Part shown: positions 1 to 5,806 of the stretch, one piece after another
Layout: the number at the start of each line of letters is the position of its first letter
How positions within the stretch are numbered: the first letter of the stretch is position 1
Source: Candidatus Zixiibacteriota bacterium
Lineage (GTDB): Bacteria; Zixibacteria; MSB-5A5; GN15; PGXB01
Length of the DNA stretch: 6,608 nt
Reading direction: 5' to 3'
Assembly: GCA_003641425.1 (NCBI GenBank)
Contig: QNAH01000162.1
Coordinates: 1-6,608, forward strand
Program-made: the position numbers and the translations under genes
Notes under the pieces: model-generated
Seen by the model: the letters and a program-made list of their open reading frames with translations, nothing else
Told to the model about the DNA's origin: nothing
The model's database searches: none

Positions 1-1124
1 ACGATAAAGCGATAGACCAAAAGTCCCACCGTAACCACAAACACCGAGATACCGATCTCCATCCAGCTCGGGAAATATCTCTCATCCCACGGTAGTTGCC
101 AGTTGAAAGCGATCAGGGTAATGTTTATTCGATTCAGGAATATCCCGAATACGGTGATAAATGCGGAGACGCGTATAAGCCTGGCATTTCGATCACGGGT
201 ACCGATGGCGAAAAGGAAACACGGCAAAAGCACAAATCCCAACATCTCCAGCATAAACCAGAGACCGTATGGGGTCGAAAGGTAATGCCAGTTATTGCCC
301 AGAGCGATACCGAAAATTTTGATGGCGAAATAGCCGGCCAGCACCAGCGCCGCGGCTTTACCGAAGCCAAAGGCAAGATTATCATGCTCGGCCAGATGCG
401 CCTCATCCATCTTGTGATGGAAGTGCCGGTGCGCCAGTGTTCCCTCGAAGAGCACCATCGATAATCCGGCCGCAATCGAGGAGACAAAGAAAAAGACCGG
501 CAAATAAGGCGAATACCAGAGCGGGTGGAGTTTCGATGGCGCCAGCAGGAACATGGCCCCCAACGATGATTGATGCAGGGTTGAAAGAACAACCCCCAGG
601 ATGGTCAGGGCAATAGTCAGTTTGACAATAAGCGAACGAAGCTTTTTGAGTCCCAGCCATTCCAGCGCCGCCGGTGAAAATTCCAAAAATAAGACAGTTA
701 GATACAGGGCGACACAGGCGCCTACCTCAAACATGACCGAGGTCACTCCCTGACTTATAAAGAAAGGATATGGAAGCCGCCACGGGCGGCCGACATCGTA
801 AAGCAATGCGAAAACCACCAGTGAATAGCCCAGAAAACCGGTCAATATCGCCGGCCTGACGGCTGAGTGATATTTTTTCATGCCGAAAATTTCCACGGCC
901 GCCGCGGTGACATAACCGCCCGCCGCCAAAGCGACACCGGTCAGGAGATCGAAACCGATCCAGATACCCCATGGATTGGTATCATCGAGATTGGTGACCG
1001 CCCCCAGCCCTTTGGTAAAACGCAAATAGGTCAGCACCAGGCCGACTATGATGATTATTGCCGAAATAATATTGAAGGGCGTAAAAATCGACTTCTTTTC
1101 CATGGTGATTTCTTGATCCGTCAT
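1..1124 (-). CDS. hmcC: NrfD-family integral membrane subunit (HmcC/DsrP-like), 3' end outside the window
   Basis: Quinone-interacting membrane subunit that partners the HmcB-like ferredoxin. Translating from ATG 1124 gives 374 uninterrupted codons to the left edge. I see ten hydrophobic helices at about residues 17-35, 53-78, 92-112, 125-148, 166-186, 204-227, 255-275, 286-307, 317-337 and 357 onward, the usual number for NrfD/HmcC/DsrP. Typical HmcC-like stretches are F-E-V-G-A-C at 132-137 followed by a Y-L-T-V-L-F-L-E-F helix, S-T-L-H-Q-S-S-L-G at 181-189, and S-P-Y-L-P-V at 205-210. HmcC is about 390 residues, so probably only a short tail is missing. NrfD proteins carry no cofactor but exchange electrons with menaquinone or move protons. 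The loop between helices 6 and 7 is unusually His-rich (232, 234, 236, 237, 243, 247). A strong ribosome site supports ATG 1124 over the in-frame ATG at 1103. The start overlaps the hmcB stop as TGATG, implying translational coupling. Confidence 0.9.
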   Translation of the reverse strand, partial: MTDQEITMEKKSIFTPFNIISAIIIIVGLVLTYLRFTKGLGAVTNLDDTNPWGIWIGFDLLTGVALAAGGYVTAAAVEIFGMKKYHSAVRPAILTGFLGYSLVVFALLYDVGRPWRLPYPFFISQGVTSVMFEVGACVALYLTVLFLEFSPAALEWLGLKKLRSLIVKLTIALTILGVVLSTLHQSSLGAMFLLAPSKLHPLWYSPYLPVFFFVSSIAAGLSMVLFEGTLAHRHFHHKMDEAHLAEHDNLAFGFGKAAALVLAGYFAIKIFGIALGNNWHYLSTPYGLWFMLEMLGFVLLPCFLFAIGTRDRNARLIRVSAFITVFGIFLNRINITLIAFNWQLPWDERYFPSWMEIGISVFVVTVGLLVYRFI

Positions 1125-2173
1125 CACTCGCCCTCCTTCCCTTTTTCCTTGTCCGCATCGGCCAATGCTTTCTTGACCGCCATATCGACCGCTCTCTCTT
1201 TATCTTTCTGGAATTTTTCTGCGGCCGCCCTGGCTTTGGCATCGGCTTCACCCTGAGTCGCGGCTATGGCGTTTGCCACCTCCTGCCGTCTTTCGGCATC
1301 GGCAATCTTTTCTTTTCTCTGCGTGATTTTATATATGCCGCCCAGCAGAACCGGCCACAGACCGATCACCATCGGCACCATGGCCAGCGCACCTGATGTG
1401 AATTCCGGCGCCGGGGTGGTTCCCAGATCGGTTCGGAGGTCGATTTTGGTATAGGGAACGCCGGACAAATACATCCAGCTTGTACCGCCCATCTCGTGCT
1501 GTCCGTAAATATGATCTATATATCTTCCGGGATATTTTCTGATTTTTTCATGCGCAATGGCGATCAAGTCTTTTCTGCGGCCGAATGTAAGAGCTTCCAC
1601 CGGACAGGCCTCGACACAGCCCGGCAGTTTTCCTTCTCTGAGCCGAGGCAGACAGAGAGTACATTTCATGACTCTCGGGGTCAGCGCTTCATTATATTCA
1701 TAGGCTGGAATATTGAACGGGCAAGCTATAATACAATAACGGCATCCGACACACACCGAGGCATCATATTCGACCGCCCCTTCCGGTGTCTTTTTGAAGG
1801 CCCCGACAAAGCAGGCGGAGGCGCAGGCCGGTTCAAGGCAATGATTGCACTGTATTTTACGATAGACCGGTTTATCCGCCCCGGTATCGTTATAACGATT
1901 GACAACCGTGAACGTCCGGTAATCGGTTCGTCTTTTTTCATCGAACACCGTTAAGTCGGTGAACAATTTTTCCGGAGCCGGAAGTTTATTCACTTCGTTA
2001 CAGGCCTTTTCGCATGAACGACATCCCAAACATAAGGTCGCATCGAACAGGACACCATAGCTGTCCGGATAGCCGCTGAATTCACCATGTGCGGCTTTGG
2101 CCGATGATGCCGCGGCTGTTCCGACGCCTGCGGCGGCCACCCATTCAAGAAACCTTCTTCTCGATACGGTCAT
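1124..2173 (-). CDS. hmcB: Tat-exported four-cluster ferredoxin-like subunit (HmcB/DsrO-like)
   Basis: Periplasmic iron-sulfur subunit that should pass electrons between the 16-heme cytochrome and the NrfD-like membrane subunit. The 349-residue protein opens with a twin-arginine signal (S4-R-R-R-F-L-E10, then an Ala/Gly-rich stretch with a possible A-K-A cleavage site at 25-27). Sixteen cysteines form four [4Fe-4S] sites, by motif: 48/51/54/58, 109/112/117/121, 141/144/147/151 and 171/174/186/190; as in this family, ligands from paired motifs probably mix. One hydrophobic helix at about 260-282 anchors the C-terminal side. After it comes a 65-residue highly charged Ala/Lys/Glu-rich tail, probably helical or coiled-coil. 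HmcB has a C-terminal membrane helix and DsrO is a shorter periplasmic protein, so HmcB fits better. AAAGGAG (2180-2186) lies 6 nt before ATG 2173, 42 nt after the cytochrome gene. Its TGA shares one base with the next ATG. Confidence 0.9.
   Translation of the reverse strand: MTVSRRRFLEWVAAAGVGTAAASSAKAAHGEFSGYPDSYGVLFDATLCLGCRSCEKACNEVNKLPAPEKLFTDLTVFDEKRRTDYRTFTVVNRYNDTGADKPVYRKIQCNHCLEPACASACFVGAFKKTPEGAVEYDASVCVGCRYCIIACPFNIPAYEYNEALTPRVMKCTLCLPRLREGKLPGCVEACPVEALTFGRRKDLIAIAHEKIRKYPGRYIDHIYGQHEMGGTSWMYLSGVPYTKIDLRTDLGTTPAPEFTSGALAMVPMVIGLWPVLLGGIYKITQRKEKIADAERRQEVANAIAATQGEADAKARAAAEKFQKDKERAVDMAVKKALADADKEKGKEGE
1131..1138 (-). promoter_or_regulatory. Strong ribosome-binding site for the hmcC-like gene inside hmcB
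   Basis: AAGGAGGG on the minus strand lies 6 nt before ATG 1124, within the last K-E-G codons of the HmcB-like gene. It is the best Shine-Dalgarno in the cluster. With the TGATG overlap it supports coupled, near equal output of the ferredoxin and its membrane partner, and it fixes the start of the NrfD-like gene. Confidence 0.7.
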
Positions 2174-2215
2174 CCCCTGCTCCTTTGTATATTCACAGCC
2201 TGAAGCCGGTATATA

Positions 2216-3763
2216 TCAACTCTGTTTTGCGGCATGACAGCCTTCACAATCTTTTTCCAGTTTTATATTCATCTGCTCATGACACCCCAGGCACTGCCGG
2301 TGATAGGCCCCATACAGGCCCGGTATCTGCAGATTACTCTGATCAAATGGTTTGCCGTGACAATTTTCACACAGCGGCGGCTTATGCCCAATCGGGCTGT
2401 GATGATGACATCCCTGACAGACGACATCCTCGTGTCCATGGAAGTATGTTGCCATCCGGCTGTTCTTTATATGATTCATCAGTGTATCGATTATTTTGCG
2501 ATGCGGCATCTTGGCCGGCTCATATTTTTCGGCCATAATCCCGATAGTCACTTCCTCGGGAATATCCTTTGCCGCCATGGTCAGCTTCGTCTTGCTCCTG
2601 GGCGGCTTAAAATCCGCAATTGATTTATATTTACCCTTTGCTTTCGCCAGTTTCTCAGGTTCCGGTCCGGCATGGCAGATCTCGCAGGCGTGCTGTGACA
2701 GCCGCCCCTGTTCCATCAATGAATGACATCCGCCGCATTGCGGATCATATTTATGCTTTTCATGACAGCCGACACAACTATGGCCGGATTTCATTTCATG
2801 CATCGCGCGCTGAGTTGTTATCCCGTCGCCCACCTCGTCACCGGCAAGCGTATGGCATTCTTTGCACGCTTTAAGGGTCTCATGATGACAATCGCGGCAT
2901 GAATTCGTAAATCCTTCGTGGGCTTTATGATCAAAAGGAACACTATTCATTTTGCTCGATTCAATATCTTTCTCGGCCGCTCCGATCAGTGTAAAGTCAG
3001 GCTGGTTTCGCTCAATACGACCGGGTATATCGACCCTCTCGATCGCCCCGAGGATTTTGGCATCGTGACACCCTGAACATTCCTGAAAGCCCTTTTGCTT
3101 TTCGATATGACAGCCTATGCAGGACTGATGAGAGGCCTCTCGCATGGAGATCACGTTTTCGATCTTTTCTTTCTGATGACAATCGCGGCAGGAGCTTTCC
3201 TGACCCTTGATATAAACCAGTTCCTTTTTCTGTTCATCATAGACATGGTGACATAATCCGCAACTATCGTTATTGGCCTTGACATGGCGGTAATGCAGCG
3301 AATAATCATAGCTCATCGGCTGCCGCGAAGAAACATATTCCGGCTTGCGGCTGTGGCAATTACCGCATACGACCGGTCCGACCTCAAAACCTCCCGCCCT
3401 TAATTCTTTATGACAGGTGATGCAATTATCGTGATATATCTGCATTGTCGTCTTTTCGTTCTCATCGGTAAGTCTCATGAACTTCTGCGACATGACACCT
3501 TTATCGTCCTTAAGATGACAGTCGGCGCATTCCTTGCCGCGCTCCTTCAGCGCTCGCGTATGCATATCGTGAGGATAGTCTACCGCCGGGCGTGACAGCC
3601 GCCCGAAAACAGTCATGGCATCGATGGTTATAATATCCGCTCGTTCTATCTGCTGGCCCGCGTCACTCTTGCCGCAGCCCGATGCGAAAACGACCATTAA
3701 TGAAAGACAGACGGCTAACAATATGATTTGGTAATTTTTGATATTCCCGTATAACCTTAACAT
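2216..3763 (-). CDS. hmcA: 16-heme periplasmic cytochrome c lipoprotein (HmcA-like)
   Basis: High-molecular-weight multiheme cytochrome, the periplasmic electron entry (or exit) module of the complex. Counting from ATG 3769 (517 residues), there are 16 CxxCH heme-c motifs, with first cysteines at 81, 116, 135, 170, 194, 217, 231, 291, 302, 332, 345, 362, 451, 467, 493 and 508. That equals the 16 hemes known for Desulfovibrio HmcA, and the length is close to its roughly 545 residues. More than 20 further histidines outside these motifs (for example 67, 70, 159, 162, 281, 284, 444, 446) can supply distal ligands. The N terminus has a hydrophobic stretch at 14-29 ending in A-S-G-C, with C32 as likely lipidation site, so it is probably a membrane-anchored lipoprotein. 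Heme-free segments lie at about 236-290 and 367-450. I chose ATG 3763 (515 residues) over 3769 because the GAGGG ribosome site is 6 nt before the former but abuts the latter. It sits in the DsrJ position of a dsrMKJOP-like order but is far larger than DsrJ. Confidence 0.9.
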   Translation of the reverse strand: MLRLYGNIKNYQIILLAVCLSLMVVFASGCGKSDAGQQIERADIITIDAMTVFGRLSRPAVDYPHDMHTRALKERGKECADCHLKDDKGVMSQKFMRLTDENEKTTMQIYHDNCITCHKELRAGGFEVGPVVCGNCHSRKPEYVSSRQPMSYDYSLHYRHVKANNDSCGLCHHVYDEQKKELVYIKGQESSCRDCHQKEKIENVISMREASHQSCIGCHIEKQKGFQECSGCHDAKILGAIERVDIPGRIERNQPDFTLIGAAEKDIESSKMNSVPFDHKAHEGFTNSCRDCHHETLKACKECHTLAGDEVGDGITTQRAMHEMKSGHSCVGCHEKHKYDPQCGGCHSLMEQGRLSQHACEICHAGPEPEKLAKAKGKYKSIADFKPPRSKTKLTMAAKDIPEEVTIGIMAEKYEPAKMPHRKIIDTLMNHIKNSRMATYFHGHEDVVCQGCHHHSPIGHKPPLCENCHGKPFDQSNLQIPGLYGAYHRQCLGCHEQMNIKLEKDCEGCHAAKQS

Positions 3764-3769
3764 ATTCAT

Positions 3770-3774
3770 CCCTC
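3770..3774 (-). promoter_or_regulatory. Ribosome-binding site deciding the hmcA-like start
   Basis: GAGGG on the minus strand overlaps the TGA stop of the HdrD-like gene. It touches ATG 3769 with no spacer but lies 6 nt before ATG 3763, which makes the second Met the likelier start. The overlap with the upstream stop suggests coupled translation of the two subunits. Confidence 0.6.
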
Positions 3775-5101
3775 ATGCCTTCAGATTTTCAGGCACATCC
3801 ATAACTTCCACCATTATCTCGCTGATAAACTTGACATGCATCCCGAGTTTGTAAAAACCGATGACATCTTCGATACCGCTGTGGCAGTTATGACACGGCG
3901 TGATGACGATCTCGGCCCCGGTCGCCTCCAGCTGTTCCGCCTTGACACGGTTGGAGAGCATCCGCGATTTTTTCCACGGCGGCCCGCAGTTGATGGTACC
4001 TCCGCCCGCCATACAGCAGTAATTATGCTCATGGTTGGGTGAAACATCGGTAAAATTCTCACATAGGGCATCGATGACATAACGCAGTTTGTCGCCCAAT
4101 CCCCGCCCGCGGACAGTATTGCATGGGTCCTGAACGGTCACATGCGGTTTATATTTTTCTTTGACCTTTATTTTACCGGTCGAAAGCAACTCATAGTAAT
4201 ATTCGATAGCATGAACCATCGGTATCGGCGGATACTGCCAGCCCAGCCATCTCGGCCCGTCGTAAACCGCGCCGCGGAAGGCATGGCCGCACTCACCCAT
4301 GACGATTCTCTTGACTTTCAGCCTGGCCGCCGTATCCCAGTGCAGTCTTTCGACCCGGCCCATCACTTCAAAATCGCCCGAGTACATCGCCATATTACTG
4401 TTGTCCCACCCGTCGGTTGCCGGCATCGTCCAGTCGGCCCCGGCGGCTGTGAATATCTGAGACATGTTGCCCAGAAGCTGGGCAAGGATTTTCGGCTCCG
4501 GCGCGATTACCGAATACATTATCTCGGCACCTTCCTTCTCGAGAGGAATCCGCGCCGACGGAATCTCGAACTGGGCCTCTTCTTCCTGCCACTGAAGCGT
4601 ATCTATCCACTCGTCCTGATGCACCCACATCTGATTACTGGTGGCGGCATGACTGTTGGTGGTATCCTGTAAATATTTCGGGACCACACCGAGTAAAGAA
4701 CAGATCCGGCGCCCGACAAGAAGCAGATAGGCAATATCAATTCCGAACGGGCAGTACATACTGCAACGGCGGCAAACGGCGCACTCGGTGAAGACTATTC
4801 GCGACATCCGGCGAATAAAGGCTCCATCCACTTTACCCTTGCGCCTGATCAGCTCCCAGATACTGTTTTTTACTTTGGCCACCGGCGAGAACCAGGGATC
4901 GCGATCCCGCGATATATATGTCTGACAGGCCTCGGAGCATAAACCGCAGTGGACGCAGGTATCGACATAGACCTTCAGGCGGGCCGACGTTTCATTATCC
5001 ATGACATGCCGGACTACCCGCTCGATCTGATCCGGAGTAAGCTTCTTGATAGTCTCATCCAGACCGGAATCAACCACCTGACTTTCTGGCCGATCTTCCA
5101 T
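3773..5101 (-). CDS. tmcB: HdrD-like iron-sulfur protein (TmcB/HmcF/DsrK-like)
   Basis: Cytoplasmic-face catalytic subunit, related to heterodisulfide reductase HdrD. The 442 residues begin with two ferredoxin motifs, C49/C52/C55/C59 and C107/C110/C113/C117 (second followed by P-F-G), each for one [4Fe-4S] cluster. The C-terminal half holds one CCG cysteine domain: C327, then the pair C362-C363, then C403-x-x-C406. In HdrB/HdrD such a domain binds a non-cubane [4Fe-4S] cluster that acts on disulfides; DsrK is known to work with DsrC. The site where a first CCG domain would sit keeps only C271 in a G-E-C-G-H motif, as in DsrK-type proteins. There are no transmembrane helices or signal peptide, so it should be held to the membrane by the cytochrome b encoded just upstream. 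GGAGGA at 5111-5116 lies 9 nt before ATG 5101. Its stop overlaps the ribosome-binding site of the cytochrome gene. The physiological substrate is inferred, not seen. Confidence 0.88.
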   Translation of the reverse strand: MEDRPESQVVDSGLDETIKKLTPDQIERVVRHVMDNETSARLKVYVDTCVHCGLCSEACQTYISRDRDPWFSPVAKVKNSIWELIRRKGKVDGAFIRRMSRIVFTECAVCRRCSMYCPFGIDIAYLLLVGRRICSLLGVVPKYLQDTTNSHAATSNQMWVHQDEWIDTLQWQEEEAQFEIPSARIPLEKEGAEIMYSVIAPEPKILAQLLGNMSQIFTAAGADWTMPATDGWDNSNMAMYSGDFEVMGRVERLHWDTAARLKVKRIVMGECGHAFRGAVYDGPRWLGWQYPPIPMVHAIEYYYELLSTGKIKVKEKYKPHVTVQDPCNTVRGRGLGDKLRYVIDALCENFTDVSPNHEHNYCCMAGGGTINCGPPWKKSRMLSNRVKAEQLEATGAEIVITPCHNCHSGIEDVIGFYKLGMHVKFISEIMVEVMDVPENLKA

Positions 5102-5133
5102 CTATCTACATCCTCCAAAAAATCATTGCCGTA

Positions 5134-5781
5134 TCACCAATCCCTGGCACGTCTGACAAATCCGAATTCACTGCCCATATAGGCGCGTGTAAACGGAAAA
5201 TAAAACATGTGACTCAACCAGGTCAGCGGTATGGCAATCAGCCAAATCGCCCCGGTCCACATATGTATGGTGATAATTGTCCTATAATCAAAAAGCTGAT
5301 AGTATGCCATCAGGCCGGTTATAAAAGGCCCCAGCACCACCAGCAGCATCAAATATTCTTTAAAGGTCGAAACATACCTGACAGTCGGGTCGGCGATACG
5401 CCGGAGAACAAAAATCACCCCCGTAATGACCACCATGATGGTCATCATATTGCTGAGAGTTTCCGGAAACGTCCACCAGCTTATCCCCCAGGATTCTTTC
5501 CACAGCATCACATGCCCGAGTACAAAAAGCGGCGTTAAAATCAAGCCGGCATGAAATAGAAATGAAAGGACGGTAAAAACAGGCTGGATACGCATGTTGC
5601 GCGTGCCCATCGGGACAACCCAATGTAAAATCGACCGCAGGCCGTATTTCCAGCTCATGTACGGATGCACCACCTTTTCCTTTTTTGAATTGATAATCAT
5701 CGAAATCAGGCGGTACAGGCTTCCGCCAAAAAAGATTACAAATGCAATCCAGACAAGCGGGCCCCGCGAGAATTCATACAT
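5134..5781 (-). CDS. tmcC: Membrane cytochrome b subunit (TmcC/HmcE/DsrM-like, NarI fold)
   Basis: Integral membrane di-heme b subunit that would carry electrons across the inner membrane, between the quinone or periplasmic side and the HdrD-like subunit encoded next. The 215-residue protein has five hydrophobic helices at about residues 7-29, 67-92, 107-127, 140-162 and 172-193, as in the gamma subunit of nitrate reductase (NarI). Histidines 77 and 90 in helix 2 and 173 and 191 in helix 5 are the natural candidates for axial ligands of two b hemes. The length matches short HmcE/TmcC proteins better than longer DsrM forms. A weak Shine-Dalgarno (GAAAGGG, 5792-5798) lies 10 nt before ATG 5781. 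The gene is 25 nt after the TmcD-like gene and 32 nt before the HdrD-like gene. The family is firm; the choice of tmcC over hmcE rests on the adjacent TmcD-like gene. Confidence 0.85.
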   Translation of the reverse strand: MYEFSRGPLVWIAFVIFFGGSLYRLISMIINSKKEKVVHPYMSWKYGLRSILHWVVPMGTRNMRIQPVFTVLSFLFHAGLILTPLFVLGHVMLWKESWGISWWTFPETLSNMMTIMVVITGVIFVLRRIADPTVRYVSTFKEYLMLLVVLGPFITGLMAYYQLFDYRTIITIHMWTGAIWLIAIPLTWLSHMFYFPFTRAYMGSEFGFVRRARDW

Positions 5782-5806
5782 GATTAAATAACCCTTTCAC
5801 ACAATA

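Noticed and set aside
134..592. 152-codon minus-strand open frame
   Set aside because: It overlaps the NrfD-like gene in another frame. The NrfD frame is open from 1124 to the edge with ten membrane helices, whereas this one is rich in Trp, Arg and Ser without pattern.
1496..1954. 152-codon open frame on the plus strand
   Set aside because: Antisense to the four-cluster ferredoxin gene, whose 16 ordered cysteines leave no doubt about the coding strand.
2174..2215. AT-rich gap with TATATA between the cytochrome and ferredoxin genes, as a possible internal promoter
   Set aside because: Only 42 nt, no convincing paired -35/-10 boxes, and it already contains the ribosome site of the next gene. 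No hairpin followed by a T-run was seen either, so neither promoter nor terminator is claimed.
2232..3545. Recurring short words such as catgacag and tgacaxxc, suggesting a dispersed DNA repeat or CRISPR-like array
   Set aside because: They are the reverse complement of codons for the 16 CxxCH motifs. Spacing is irregular and follows the protein, not a DNA repeat unit.
4142..4672. 176-codon open frame on the plus strand
   Set aside because: It lies wholly antisense to the HdrD-like gene, and its translation is low-complexity Arg/His/Pro-rich with no recognisable motif. It is a shadow of a well-supported gene.
5134..5781. Reading the set simply as dsrMKJOP
   Set aside because: The order fits, but the cytochrome has 16 hemes instead of the three in DsrJ, the ferredoxin has a C-terminal membrane helix and tail, and a TmcD-like gene precedes the set. 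Hmc/Tmc assignment fits better.
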